DNA from: Paracoccus salsus
GTDB lineage: Bacteria > Pseudomonadota > Alphaproteobacteria > Rhodobacterales > Rhodobacteraceae
Direction of reading: 5' to 3'
DNA length: 64,000 nucleotides
Assembly (NCBI RefSeq): GCF_021556615.1
Contig: NZ_JAKGGD010000001.1
Coordinates: forward strand, 610,942-674,941
The notes beneath the pieces are model-generated. The model saw nothing but the letters and a program-made list of their open reading frames with translations, did not search any database and had not been told where the DNA came from. Shown piece after piece: positions 1 through 9,238 of the stretch (positions are counted from its first letter, which is position 1; the number at the start of each line of letters is the position of its first letter). A program made the translations under genes and the position numbers.

Positions 1-1296
1 CATCGCGATGATCCTGTTCAGCCCTTCAAGACTGTTGGCCCACCCGGCGATCTCGATGCCCCTCGACGCAAGCTCCTTTTCGATCTGCTCGGACACGACC
101 CGGCAGCCCAGATGCTGACCGTTGGGCGCAAGCCAGACCGTATGGTTGACGATCAGCGCCCGCCGCGCGCCGCCATCCGCCTGCATCGTGTAGGCGCCAT
201 GCGCGCCGAAGCGGTGGTCGAATTCTGCCATTCCCCTGGTGAAGTCGACGGGGTCGAGCACGCGGCTTGCAGCCTGCAAGGGCACAAGCCGGTGCCCCTT
301 GCCGGGCTTCGGCACGATCACCCGCACGCCTGCGTCCTGATAGTCCTGCCGCTCGCCGGCAGCGATCTCGCCGTCCAGCAGCAGCCGCAGACTCTTGCCG
401 ATGTTGCGCGGCCTGAACCACAGCGACATTCTGGCCAGCTCGACCGAAAGCTCGACATCGCCCTCCTGGAACGCCGATTTCGAAAGCAGGGCCAGCAGCG
501 ACGATCGATCCGCCTGAAGGAAATCGAAGTCCTCCGGGATCATGTTGCGCAGGTTCGACTTCAGCCGCTGCGACGAGGGGCGGTAGGGCATCACCCCGCC
601 TGCCTCATCGACGCAGAAAAGATCCGGGCACTGTTCGTAGAAACGCTGTTCGAACGCAAAGTCATGGCGAACGAACACCGCATGAGGATAGGCGCCGGTA
701 TAGCCCGCAAGGATGATCCGGTGCGGCGGCAGCCCGCATTCCTGGCGGATGCGGTTGACATGCAGCAGAAGCAGCACCGCGGTGAACCCGATCGAGGGGA
801 TGATCCGCTACGGAATATCGGCCGCCGCAGCCTTCAGAAGCGCATCATAATCGAGCAGGGCGAATCCCCGGTGATTTGCGCGCTCGACGGCATCCCGGGT
901 CAGGAATCGCCCGCCATAGCAGGCCACGGCGACAGGATCATCATCCGCAGGCAGATCGCTGCCCAGACGGGCGGCGAGCGCCTCGCCGCCGATCACCTTG
1001 CCGCCGACCGGGCGCATGTGAAGCAGGTAGACATGATGCGCCTTCGCGCCCTCCAGCGCCTCGGAATGCCTGCAACTGTTGAACTGGATCATCACGTCGT
1101 CGGCGGCCGCGTCGCGCGCGATCCTGTCGGCGCAGTCCAACGGCCCGTTCGAGATCAGAAAGATCCTCCGGCCTTGCGGCGACCCGAGGCAATGGCCAAG
1201 TCGCTGCGGGACAAGCCCCTTGGCGGACAGGCGTTCAACCAGCGCGCGGTCCGCCCGATCGCCACGCATCCGGCGAACCCTGTCGAAAAGCCCCAT
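1..1296 (-). pseudogene. GT29-like / pyruvyl-transferase-like fusion with an in-frame amber stop; runs off the window
   Basis: Start ATG at 1296 follows an AGGGA ribosome site. The frame is open for 162 codons, meets TAG at 808-810, and is then open in the same frame without another stop to base 1 (269 more codons). Before the stop, ISNGPLDCADRI...IQFNS resembles the GT29 L-motif. Just after it, IIPSIGFTAVLLLL...IILAGY resembles the S-motif, so the stop cuts one fold in two. A helical stretch follows. The last visible residues (VNHTVWLAPNGQHLGCRVVSEQ...) resemble the N-terminus of the pyruvyl transferase encoded at 4642. No good restart codon with a ribosome site is seen after the TAG. The alternatives are a sequencing error or a recent nonsense mutation. 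Role inferred: surface-glycan modification. Confidence 0.75.
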
Positions 1297-1474
1297 CTTG
1301 ATCCCTGCGACGACGTTTCCTGCCGTCCCTGACAGCTTGTCGAAAGCGACACCACATCTGCCGGTTGTCACATGTGCGATGCCAAGATGCAGCCATCGCC
1401 GCGAAGCCGGGTAAACAGACCGGATGCGGCGACCGAAGCCGCCGCCTGTCAGGCCCGGGTGCGGCCAGCGGCCA

Positions 1475-2926
1475 TCAGCGGTCAGGGTCCCAGCCGCTGA
1501 TGGCCTTGCTGTCCATGAACTCCTCGAGGCCCATCACGCCGCCCTCGCGCGCACGTCCCGACATCTTGACCCCGCCAAAGGCCGAACCGGCCCCGCGCGA
1601 CACCCCGTTCATCTCGACCATGCCGGATTGCAGCTGCCGCGCCACGCGGTTGCGCCTGGCGCCGTCCTGGCTCTGGACATAGTTGGTCAGCCCGTAAGGC
1701 GTGTCGTTGGCGATCCGCACCGCCTCGTCCTCGCTGTCGAAGGGAATGATCGACAGGACCGGGCCGAAGATCTCTTGCCGGGCGATGGTCATGTCGTTGC
1801 TGACATCGGCAAACACCGTCGGCCGCACGAAATAGCCGCGATTCACGCCTTCGGGCAGGCCGGTGCCGCCGGCGACAAGCCGCGCGCCCTCGTCGATCCC
1901 GGCCTGGATCAGATCCTGGATCTTTTCCCATTGCTGTTTCGAGACCACCGGCCCGATATGCGCGCCCGGCTGATGCGCGGCGGCGACCGCCGTCTCGCTG
2001 GCCACCCTGGCTGCTGTCTCGACGGCGCGATCATAGATGGACCGCTCGACCAGCATCCGGGTGGGGGCGTTGCAGGACTGGCCGGTGTTGTAGAAACAAT
2101 GCCGCGCCCCGCGTGTCACCGCCTTCTCGTCGGCATCCGCGAAGACGATGTTCGCGCCCTTCCCGCCCAGTTCCAGGACCACCTTCTTCAGGCTGTCCGC
2201 CGCCGCTTTGGTGATCGCGATGCCGGCTCGCGTCGATCCGGTAAAGCTGATCATCGCGACATCGGGATGGGTGGACAACTGCGTGCCGACGCCGGTGCCG
2301 TCGCCGTTGACCAGGTTGAATACACCCTTTGGCAGACCGGCCTCGTCGATGATCTCGGCAAACAGCATCGAGGACAGCGGCGCGATCTCGGACGGTTTCA
2401 GAATGCAGGTATCGCCCGCCAGAATCGCCGGAATGACCTTCAGCGTGACCTGGTTCATCGGCCAGTTCCAGGGCGTGATCAGCCCGACCACGCCCACCGG
2501 CTCCCAGGTGGTCACGCAGGAGGGCGCATGATCGCCAAGCGGACGGACGAACTCGAACCCCTTGAACGCGGTGATGAAGTTCCGGATATGCGAGCTGCCT
2601 GCCCCGACCTGGTCTTCCCGCGACATGTCCTGCGGCGCGCCCATTTCGTGGCTGATGGCCCAGGCCATGTCGTCGGCGCGCCGTTCATAGATCGCGAGGA
2701 TGCGTTCGACATGGGCCAGTCGCTCGGCCGGCGCGGTCCGTGACCAGGCCGGAAAGGCGCGCTTGGCGGCGGCGACAGCCGCATCGGTATCGCCCTGACC
2801 GCCGAGGGATATCACTGCGACAGGCTCTTCGGTCGAGGGGTCGATCACCTCCATGTCGCGGCCCTCGACCGGGTCCGTCCACTGGCCGTCAACATAGAAT
2901 TTGCGCTTGTCCAGAAGCGAGCCCAT
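1475..2926 (-). CDS. NAD(P)-dependent aldehyde dehydrogenase
   Basis: 483 residues, usual for the ALDH superfamily, which oxidises aldehydes to carboxylic acids in the cytoplasm. The start at 2926 is fixed by AAGGAGG a few bases upstream; an ATG 90 bases earlier has no ribosome site. Visible motifs: TPWNWP (Asn154, oxyanion hole), FTGST (about residue 228, cofactor fold), LELGGK (general base Glu252) and GQSCNAP (catalytic Cys285). The substrate cannot be told from sequence; the overall pattern is that of general ALDHs annotated as betaine or medium-chain aldehyde dehydrogenases. It is transcribed alone, divergent from the peroxiredoxin gene, with 177 bases between the start codons that must hold both promoters. 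Confidence 0.93.
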   Translation of the reverse strand: MGSLLDKRKFYVDGQWTDPVEGRDMEVIDPSTEEPVAVISLGGQGDTDAAVAAAKRAFPAWSRTAPAERLAHVERILAIYERRADDMAWAISHEMGAPQDMSREDQVGAGSSHIRNFITAFKGFEFVRPLGDHAPSCVTTWEPVGVVGLITPWNWPMNQVTLKVIPAILAGDTCILKPSEIAPLSSMLFAEIIDEAGLPKGVFNLVNGDGTGVGTQLSTHPDVAMISFTGSTRAGIAITKAAADSLKKVVLELGGKGANIVFADADEKAVTRGARHCFYNTGQSCNAPTRMLVERSIYDRAVETAARVASETAVAAAHQPGAHIGPVVSKQQWEKIQDLIQAGIDEGARLVAGGTGLPEGVNRGYFVRPTVFADVSNDMTIARQEIFGPVLSIIPFDSEDEAVRIANDTPYGLTNYVQSQDGARRNRVARQLQSGMVEMNGVSRGAGSAFGGVKMSGRAREGGVMGLEEFMDSKAISGWDPDR

Positions 2927-3103
2927 CGCATCCTCCTTTTTTGGCTTGTCGGGACGAAGGTGACACCGCCTCTTGCCACCTGCAAGGCCGGGAGTCGCGG
3001 CACTCTGCCCATGCACCGGTCATTTCGCCGGGCCGCTTCCTCTGGTAATCCGCGTCGGCCCGCTTATCTTGCGGGAAACGCAACCAATCCGAAAGGACAG
3101 CCC

Positions 3104-3760
3104 ATGTCCCTGCGCATCAACGACATCGCCCCCGATTTCACCGCCGATTCGACCGAAGGCGAGATCCGCTTCCATGAATGGCTGGGCGACAGCTATGCAA
3201 TCATTTTCAGCCATCCGCGCGACTTCACGCCGGTCTGCACGACCGAGTTCGGCGCCGTGGCCCAGCTGGCCGCGGAATTCGAGAAGCGCAACACCAAGGT
3301 CATCGGGGTCTCGGTCGACTCGGTCGAGGATCACAGGAAATGGAAGAACGACATCGCGCAGGTCGCGGGCGTTCCGGCTAATTTCGCGATCATCGACGAC
3401 ACCTCGCTGACCGTAGCCAAGGCGTATGACATGCTGCCGGCCGAATACTACCTGCCCGGCGAGGGGCGCAGTCCGGCGGATTCCGCCACCGTCCGTGCCG
3501 TCTTCATCATCGGCCCGGACAAGAAGGTCCGGCTGACCATGACCTATCCGATGTCGATCGGCCGCAACTTCGCCGAAATCCTGCGTGCGCTCGACGCGGT
3601 CCGCAAGACCGACGGCGTGCCGCTGGCCACCCCGGCCAACTGGGTGCCGGGCGAGGACGTGATCGTGGCGCTGTCGCTGGACGACAAGGCCGCCGCAGAG
3701 AAGTTCGGCCCCCTCGACATCCGCCTGCCCTATCTGCGCTACGCCAAGGACCCGGCGTAA
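3104..3760 (+). CDS. 1-Cys peroxiredoxin (Prx6 family)
   Basis: 218 residues. It reduces hydrogen peroxide and organic hydroperoxides. The Prx6-type active-site motif HPRDFTPVCTTE is present with peroxidatic Cys45. The long C-terminal extension of Prx6 is also there (about residues 160-218, including TPANWVPGEDV and the LPYLR end). There is no resolving cysteine in the usual 2-Cys position. The start at 3104 follows GAAAGGA; in-frame codons further upstream lack a ribosome site. It lies 9 bases before the next gene but is functionally unlike it, so co-transcription is possible but not informative. Confidence 0.93.
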   Translation: MSLRINDIAPDFTADSTEGEIRFHEWLGDSYAIIFSHPRDFTPVCTTEFGAVAQLAAEFEKRNTKVIGVSVDSVEDHRKWKNDIAQVAGVPANFAIIDDTSLTVAKAYDMLPAEYYLPGEGRSPADSATVRAVFIIGPDKKVRLTMTYPMSIGRNFAEILRALDAVRKTDGVPLATPANWVPGEDVIVALSLDDKAAAEKFGPLDIRLPYLRYAKDPA

Positions 3761-3769
3761 CACCGCGGC

Positions 3770-4660
3770 ATGGCCCGCTCGGACCGGCCGCTGACGCGCA
3801 AGCTGATCCGCCTCGGCTTCCGGGTGCTGGGCCGGTCGCGTGCGCATCGACAGGACATCTGGCCCGGGCTGGCCATCGACCGATCCAGCGGCCGCGTCAC
3901 ATGGCGCGGCCGCTTCCTGTTGACCCTTTGCCCATCGGCGCGCTTCATCCCACGCGGCGTGCCGATGATCGCGGTGGTCGGCTCGGGACCCTCGCTGAAG
4001 GGACAGCGCATCGAGGACCTGGGCGACCATATCGCGATCCTGTGCAACGGGGCCGCGTCGCTGGCCCGACGCATCCGCCCGCTGGCCGTCGCGGTAGAGG
4101 ATGAGCGCTTCGTCTTTCGCCACCATGCCATGCTGGCCACCCTGCCCCGCGACATCCCGCTGCTGCTGTCGCCCGCGGCGTTGCGCGCCTGGGCCGAACG
4201 CGGCACCGCCCCTCTGCAAGACCGCACGGTCGCGCTGATCGACAATCTGGAAAGGCCGGTCGGCGCGCCGCGCCGCGGCCTTTCCGACCCTGCGCTGCGC
4301 AGGATCGTGCTGCGCGGGCAGAAAGGCGCGCTGTCACTGGCGCCCGATGAGGGCGTGGTGATCACCGGCACCGTCGCCTTCTCGGCCCTGCAATTCGCGC
4401 TGCGCGCCCAGCCCGACCGCATCCTGCTGGCCGGCATCGACCTGACCAATGACAGCCAGCCGCGCTTCTACGAGGGCGGCGACACCATCGCCCCATCGGG
4501 GCTTGCATCAGGTCTGGACCGGATCCTGTCGGGGTTCGTGCTGGCAAGGCATTTCGCCGCCAAACGGGGCTTCGGCCTGACCTGCGCCTCTCCGGTCTCG
4601 GCGCTTCTGACGATCGGCTATCCGCTCGATGAAAGCCTGGCATGCAAGTCGTCATCCTGA
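3770..4660 (+). CDS. GT29 (sialyltransferase)-like glycan protein
   Basis: 296 residues. AVVGSGPSLKGQRIEDLG...ILCNGA (about residues 65-95) resembles the L-motif of GT29 sialyltransferases and related DUF115-type proteins. VVITGTVAFSALQFAL...ILLAGID (about residues 195-225) resembles the S-motif. The N-terminal 60 residues are basic and contain no clear membrane helix. Its last 19 bases overlap the pyruvyl-transferase gene, which suggests translational coupling and a shared pathway. The same two modules seem to be fused in the interrupted gene at 1-1296. Activity is inferred from motifs only; a nucleotide-sugar (perhaps CMP-sugar) transferase acting on a surface polysaccharide is the best guess. 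No sialic-acid synthesis genes are in the window. Confidence 0.6.
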   Translation: MARSDRPLTRKLIRLGFRVLGRSRAHRQDIWPGLAIDRSSGRVTWRGRFLLTLCPSARFIPRGVPMIAVVGSGPSLKGQRIEDLGDHIAILCNGAASLARRIRPLAVAVEDERFVFRHHAMLATLPRDIPLLLSPAALRAWAERGTAPLQDRTVALIDNLERPVGAPRRGLSDPALRRIVLRGQKGALSLAPDEGVVITGTVAFSALQFALRAQPDRILLAGIDLTNDSQPRFYEGGDTIAPSGLASGLDRILSGFVLARHFAAKRGFGLTCASPVSALLTIGYPLDESLACKSSS

Positions 4661-5667
4661 ACGACACACGCCCTGACCTGCATCATGGCTGCAGCCGGGT
4701 CATGCGCGTTCTGGAGCAGGGCCTGACAGCGCGCGGGCTGACGGTTTCGGCACGCAGCCCCCTGCGCCACGACTGGGCAAGCGATGACAGAGTCCTGTCG
4801 GCGATTGCCAAGGCTGACCTGATCGTCATCAATGGCGAAGGCACATTGCATCACGGCGCGCGCCACGGCGAAACCCTGCTGTCGGTGGTCGATCACCCTG
4901 CGGCCAGGGGCAGGCCCGTCGCGCTGGTCAACGCCCTGTATCAGGACAACCCGCCAGGATGGGGCGGCTTGCTGTCGCGCATGGCACTGGTCGCGGCGCG
5001 TGACTCACGCAGTGCCGCGCAGATGGGTCAGGCGATGGGAGCCGGCGCTGTCAGATGGGTGCCGGACCTGACACTGGCCGAGCCGATCGAGGAAGCGGGT
5101 GAAGCGGGTGAAGCGAACGACATCCTCTGGGGCGACAGCGTAAAGCCAGAGATCGCCGAAATCCTCGCCGCCCATGCGACCGCCCGAACCGAGCCGCTAC
5201 TGCCCAGCCTGTCAAGCCTGAAGCGCCCCAAGGGCCGAACCATGCTGGGACGGGCATTGCGCGACATCTGGATCCGGCGCCACGCCAGCGCCTGTCGTCG
5301 TCGCCATCCGACACTGACCCTTGCGCCCGACGAGGCCGCTTACAGCCGCCGGATCGCCGCTGCGCGACTGCATGTCACAGGCCGCTTTCACGGCGTCTGC
5401 TACTCGATGGCGGCAGGACGCCCCTTTCTGGCGCTGGCATCCAACAGCTGGAAGATCGCCGCGCTGATCGAGGATGCCGGTCTGGCGCCATGGCGGATTT
5501 GCTCACCAGATCAGCTTGATCCCCTGATCGCCCGAGGGGCCGCGGCGCTGGACTATACTCAGGCCGAGCGCGCGGCGCTGCACCGCTTTCTGGATTGCGC
5601 GGTCAGGGAAAGCGGGCATTTGCTGGACGATCTGGCGCGGCTGGCCCGCCGGGTTGGTCCCGTCTAG
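4642..5667 (+). CDS. polysaccharide pyruvyl transferase family protein
   Basis: 341 residues of the PF04230 type (CsaB/WcaK relatives), which transfer pyruvate from phosphoenolpyruvate to glycans as ketals. Typical signatures: the N-terminal VILNDT...HHGCSRVM fold, VINGEGTLHH (about residues 58-67), AARDSRSA (about 119-126), and the C-terminal VTGRFHGVCYSMAAGRP and SNSWKI stretches (about 245-275). The start overlaps the preceding gene by 19 bases. A run of Glu-Ala-Gly repeats (about residues 150-158) comes from a 9-base tandem repeat. Its stop codon shares two bases with the stop of the convergent GT25 gene. Likely role: decoration of capsule, exopolysaccharide or lipopolysaccharide. Confidence 0.82.
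   Translation: MQVVILNDTRPDLHHGCSRVMRVLEQGLTARGLTVSARSPLRHDWASDDRVLSAIAKADLIVINGEGTLHHGARHGETLLSVVDHPAARGRPVALVNALYQDNPPGWGGLLSRMALVAARDSRSAAQMGQAMGAGAVRWVPDLTLAEPIEEAGEAGEANDILWGDSVKPEIAEILAAHATARTEPLLPSLSSLKRPKGRTMLGRALRDIWIRRHASACRRRHPTLTLAPDEAAYSRRIAAARLHVTGRFHGVCYSMAAGRPFLALASNSWKIAALIEDAGLAPWRICSPDQLDPLIARGAAALDYTQAERAALHRFLDCAVRESGHLLDDLARLARRVGPV
5092..5118 (+). repeat. 9-base coding tandem repeat (three units)
   Basis: Two exact GAAGCGGGT units and a third diverged unit (GAAGCGAAC) encode Glu-Ala-Gly repeats in the pyruvyl-transferase gene. Unit changes would keep the frame, so slippage would change length without killing the gene. Confidence 0.75.
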
Positions 5668-6425
5668 CCCCCACGCAGACGCTTCAGCAGCCGCAAGGCA
5701 ATCCGGGACCGCCGCGCCGCCGCCGTGATCTGGCGCAGCACGGGCAGCCGGTCCCAGAACCGCAATTCGGCAATGTCGCTGCGCGAGGATCGCTGGACGG
5801 CCAGCGGCTGCCGGCTGCCCAGCACCGTCAGGTCCGAAAAGGCCGCCCGCATCCAGCAATAGGCGCCATCGACATGCATCGGCCCGCCCTCGGGATCGCC
5901 GGGGCGGCGGGCCTTCATTGCCTCGAGATACGGCACCGCGCGTTCCGAAAACCGTGCGCTGAACCCCACGAAATGCGCCAGCGGGAACGTATGGTCGGGC
6001 GAAAGGCGCAGCAGATGGCGGCCGATCGCCTCGTCGCCGGGCCGGGGCTGCAAGGGCGATACCGAATACAGCAGGTCCCAGTCGATCCCTTTCAGCTCGT
6101 CGCGGATCGCCTGCATCAGCGGCCCGAAATCGGGCGCGAAATCGGCGTCATCCTCCAGCATCAGTGCGTGCGCCACGCCGTCCTTCAGGATCGCGCGATG
6201 CACACCCAACTGGCTCTCGAAGCAGCCGCGCGCGCCGCGGGTCGGAAAATCGCCCTGGTCTGGCGGGAAACTGGCGGGAAACAGCGTGACCGCCGGGTGG
6301 TCCAGGCTCAACCCGACGCGATTGAGTTCTGCCTGCATCTCGCGGCGGCGATCCTCGCGATGGGCGAGGTTGATGATGTAGATCCGGTCAAAGACCGACA
6401 GCACCGCATCTGGATCGTTTCGCAC
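5664..6425 (-). CDS. glycosyltransferase family 25 protein
   Basis: 253 residues. GT25 enzymes, such as lipooligosaccharide galactosyltransferases, add sugars to the outer core. Visible: the N-terminal YIINLAHREDRR motif (about residues 16-27), GCFESQLGVHRAIL (about 67-80), the LMLEDDADF acidic motif (about 88-96), and HVDGAYCWM near residue 184. The start is GTG at 6425 with only a weak ribosome site; a GTG seven codons later is an alternative. It converges on the pyruvyl-transferase gene, sharing the bases CTAG for both stops. A hairpin at 6448-6480 separates it from pnp. Probably part of the same glycan island. Confidence 0.85.
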   Translation of the reverse strand: MRNDPDAVLSVFDRIYIINLAHREDRRREMQAELNRVGLSLDHPAVTLFPASFPPDQGDFPTRGARGCFESQLGVHRAILKDGVAHALMLEDDADFAPDFGPLMQAIRDELKGIDWDLLYSVSPLQPRPGDEAIGRHLLRLSPDHTFPLAHFVGFSARFSERAVPYLEAMKARRPGDPEGGPMHVDGAYCWMRAAFSDLTVLGSRQPLAVQRSSRSDIAELRFWDRLPVLRQITAAARRSRIALRLLKRLRGG

Positions 6426-6447
6426 CGGAAAACACCCCCGTCACAGA

Positions 6448-6480
6448 AAGGCAGCCCCGAGCTTCCGGGGCTGCCTTGCT
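6448..6480 (-). terminator. Rho-independent terminator after pnp
   Basis: A 12-base-pair stem (6448-6459 with 6466-6477, only G-C and A-T pairs) and a 6-base loop lie just beyond the pnp stop. On the minus strand it is followed by a short T-rich run (TTTCT). Confidence 0.75.
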
Positions 6481-6512
6481 TCTTACAGGAATTTTCGAAA
6501 CCGTCTAACCGA

Positions 6513-8654
6513 TCACTCGGCGGTTTCTTCCTTCTTTTCCACGACTTCTTCGCCGGTCTCCTGGTCGACCATCTTCATGCCAAGGCGAACCTTGCCGCGA
6601 TCGTCGAAGCCCAGCAGCTTGACCTTCACTTCCTGGCCTTCCTGCAGCAATTCGCTGGGGTGGCTCAGGCGGCGATTGGCGATCTGGCTGACATGCACCA
6701 GCCCGTCGCGCTTGCCGAAGAAGTTCACGAAGGCGCCGAAATCGACCAGCTTCACGACCTTGCCGGTATAGACCTTGCCCTCTTCCGGCTCGGCCACGAT
6801 CGAATAGATCATGTCATGGGCCTTCTTGATCGAATCGGCATTGGCCGAGGCGATCTTGATCACGCCGTCATCGTTGATGTCGACCTTGGCGCCCGAGACC
6901 TCGACGATCTCGCGGATCACCTTGCCGCCCGAGCCGATCACTTCACGGATCTTGTCGGTCGGGATCTGCATGGTCTCGATGCGCGGGGCATGGGCGCTGA
7001 ACTCGCGCCGGCCTTCGGCCAGGGCTTTCGACATCTCGCCCAGGATATGCATCCGGCCATCCCTGGCCTGCGCCAGGGCCTGTTTCATGATCTCGGGCGT
7101 GATGCCCGCGACCTTGATGTCCATCTGCAGCGAGGTGATGCCGTTTTCCGTACCGGCGACCTTGAAGTCCATGTCGCCCAGATGGTCCTCGTCGCCCAGG
7201 ATGTCGGTCAGCACCGCATAGCGGCCGTCATTCTCGAGGATCAGGCCCATCGCCACACCCGCGACTGGCGACTTCAACGGAACGCCCGCATCCATCATCG
7301 ACAACGAACCGCCGCAGACCGACGCCATCGAGCTGGATCCGTTGGATTCGGTGATCTCGCTGACGACCCGGATGGTGTAGGGAAAATCGGTCGCCGCCGG
7401 CAAGACCGCCTGAAGCGCACGCCAGGCAAGCTTGCCGTGGCCGATCTCGCGACGGCCCGGAGGTCCGACGCGACCCGCTTCACCGACCGAATAGGGCGGG
7501 AAGTTGTAGTGCAGCAGGAAATTCGACCGCGAATTGCCGTGCAGCGCATCGACGATCTGTTCGTCGTCGCCGGTGCCCAGCGTCGTGACGACCAGCGCCT
7601 GCGTCTCGCCACGCGTGAACAGTGCCGACCCGTGCGTGCGCGGCAGGATACCCACTTCGCTGTCGATGGCACGCACCGTCTTCGTGTCGCGGCCGTCGAT
7701 CCGGGCGCCACCATTGATGATGTCGCCGCGCAGGATATCCGATTCCAGCTTTTTCAGGGCCGAACCCAGATTGGTGTCGGCCAGATCTTCCTCGGACAGG
7801 CTTTCCTTGACCTTCGCCTTCGCGGCGCCGACGGCGTCCTGACGGTCGGCCTTGTCCTTGATGGCATAGGCGGCGCGCATGTCGGCCTCGCCCAGCGATT
7901 TCACCCTTGCATACAGGTCGCTGTAATCGGGCGAGCTGAAGTCGAACGGCTCTTTCGCGGCGGTCTCGGCCAGTTCGATGATCAGATCGATCACCGGCTT
8001 GATCGCCTCGTGGCCGAATTTCACCGCACCCAGCATTTCCTCCTCGGACAGCTCATAGGCCTCGGACTCGACCATCATCACGGCATCTTTCGTGCCGGCA
8101 ACGACCAGATCCAGACGCTGTTCGGGGTTGTCGCGCAGCTTGTCCATGTCCTGAACCTCGGGGTTCAGCACATATTCGCCGTTGGCGAAGCCGATGCGCG
8201 CACCCGCGATCGGGCCCATGAACGGCACGCCCGAGATGGTCAGCGCCGCGCTTGTCGCGATCATCGCCACCATGTCCGGATCGTTGACCAGATCGTGGCT
8301 CAGCACCGTGCACATCACCAGCGTCTCATGCCTGAAGCCGGGGGCGAAAAGCGGGCGGATCGGACGGTCGATCAGACGCGCGGTCAGCGTCTCTTTTTCC
8401 GACGGTCGCGCCTCACGCTTGAAGAAGCCGCCCGGCACCTTGCCGGCGGCATAGTACTTTTCCTGATAGTGGACCGTCAGCGGGAAAAAATCCAATCCCG
8501 GCTTCGGTTCCTTGGCGAAGGTCACGTTCGCCATGACGCTGGTCTCGCCCAGCGTGGCGATGACGCTGCCATCCGCCTGACGGGCAACCTTGCCCGTTTC
8601 CAGTGTCAGCGTTTCCTGCCCCCACTGGATCGATTTTCTCACTTCATCAAACAT
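6513..8654 (-). CDS. pnp: polyribonucleotide nucleotidyltransferase (PNPase)
   Basis: 713 residues, full length. PNPase is a phosphorolytic 3'-5' exoribonuclease and a member of the degradosome. Two RNase PH-like domains are present (about residues 1-215 and 300-540). The second has GRREIGHG and the catalytic [18 protein letters not shown] region. A KH domain ([15 protein letters not shown], about 555-615) and an S1 domain ([16 protein letters not shown], about 620-690) follow, then an acidic Glu/Lys tail. ATG at 8654 follows GAGGAA. rpsO lies upstream on the same strand, as in most bacteria, but about 580 bases away. GC-rich inverted repeats in the leader could be the structure through which PNPase controls its own mRNA in other species. 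Confidence 0.98.
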   Translation of the reverse strand: MFDEVRKSIQWGQETLTLETGKVARQADGSVIATLGETSVMANVTFAKEPKPGLDFFPLTVHYQEKYYAAGKVPGGFFKREARPSEKETLTARLIDRPIRPLFAPGFRHETLVMCTVLSHDLVNDPDMVAMIATSAALTISGVPFMGPIAGARIGFANGEYVLNPEVQDMDKLRDNPEQRLDLVVAGTKDAVMMVESEAYELSEEEMLGAVKFGHEAIKPVIDLIIELAETAAKEPFDFSSPDYSDLYARVKSLGEADMRAAYAIKDKADRQDAVGAAKAKVKESLSEEDLADTNLGSALKKLESDILRGDIINGGARIDGRDTKTVRAIDSEVGILPRTHGSALFTRGETQALVVTTLGTGDDEQIVDALHGNSRSNFLLHYNFPPYSVGEAGRVGPPGRREIGHGKLAWRALQAVLPAATDFPYTIRVVSEITESNGSSSMASVCGGSLSMMDAGVPLKSPVAGVAMGLILENDGRYAVLTDILGDEDHLGDMDFKVAGTENGITSLQMDIKVAGITPEIMKQALAQARDGRMHILGEMSKALAEGRREFSAHAPRIETMQIPTDKIREVIGSGGKVIREIVEVSGAKVDINDDGVIKIASANADSIKKAHDMIYSIVAEPEEGKVYTGKVVKLVDFGAFVNFFGKRDGLVHVSQIANRRLSHPSELLQEGQEVKVKLLGFDDRGKVRLGMKMVDQETGEEVVEKKEETAE

Positions 8655-9189
8655 CTGATTTCCTCATAGGCGCGCCAGCCCTCTGGCCGCGCCTGGTCAC
8701 GTGGCGGCCCCATTGCCGCCGCCCCGATCCTTAAGCGTCGCCCCGGGGCCGGGCGTCACGTCACAGATTGTGTGCGTTTACAGGAAAAGATGGCTGTTGG
8801 AAAGTGGCCCGCGACCGCCCTGAGACGGCCTCCCAATGGCCCCTGGGCGGCGGCGGCGGACGGCGCATGAACGGCCTCTGACCCCGCCGCGCGTCGGGCC
8901 GCAAGGTCGCGTGAAGACTGGCGTCCAGAGGCGCCGGAAAGCACAGGATGAATGGCAGGCCGCAATGTGAAACGCCATGTCGAGGACAGCGGCGGGCTTT
9001 CGCGTGATCGTCGGGGACCGGCGCGGCTTGCGCCATTCGGACAGGTTTGATGGCGGGTAGGACCGTGACAGGCTCCGCGACGATCCGGCCAAGCGGATCG
9101 CGGCCGCGCCGATGCCGCACTGATCGGTTGCGCAAGGCCTGAGCCATCCGGCATCACGCGATGCACGCAGCCGTTGCGCACAACGCAAG
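8655..9189. other. long gap between rpsO and pnp, no convincing gene
   Basis: About 535 bases. Three mutually overlapping minus-strand reading frames exist (8756-9202), rich in Arg, Ala and Pro, with no recognisable motif and no good ribosome site, so I do not call them. GC-rich potential hairpins are seen near the pnp start, for example GGCGGC/GCCGCC at 8703-8721. The stretch probably carries the pnp promoter and a structured leader. Confidence 0.5.
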
Positions 9190-9215
9190 ACGCCCGCCGC
9201 AATCGCGCCGGGCGT
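9190..9215 (-). terminator. possible terminator or processing hairpin after rpsO
   Basis: A 7-base-pair stem (ACGCCCG at 9190-9196 with CGGGCGT at 9209-9215) lies 23 bases past the rpsO stop. The T run after it is weak, so it could be an RNase processing site instead. Confidence 0.4.
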
Positions 9216-9238
9216 TTCCTGTCCGCAAGGCGGAAAAT

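Noticed and set aside
5595..8669. A 1024-codon plus-strand open frame opposite pnp
   Set aside because: It is a shadow of pnp: rich in His, Arg, Asp and Gln, with no family motifs, and the minus strand encodes an unmistakable PNPase.
8756..9202. Three overlapping minus-strand frames between rpsO and pnp
   Set aside because: They compete with each other, lack ribosome sites and motifs, and look like high-GC chance frames.
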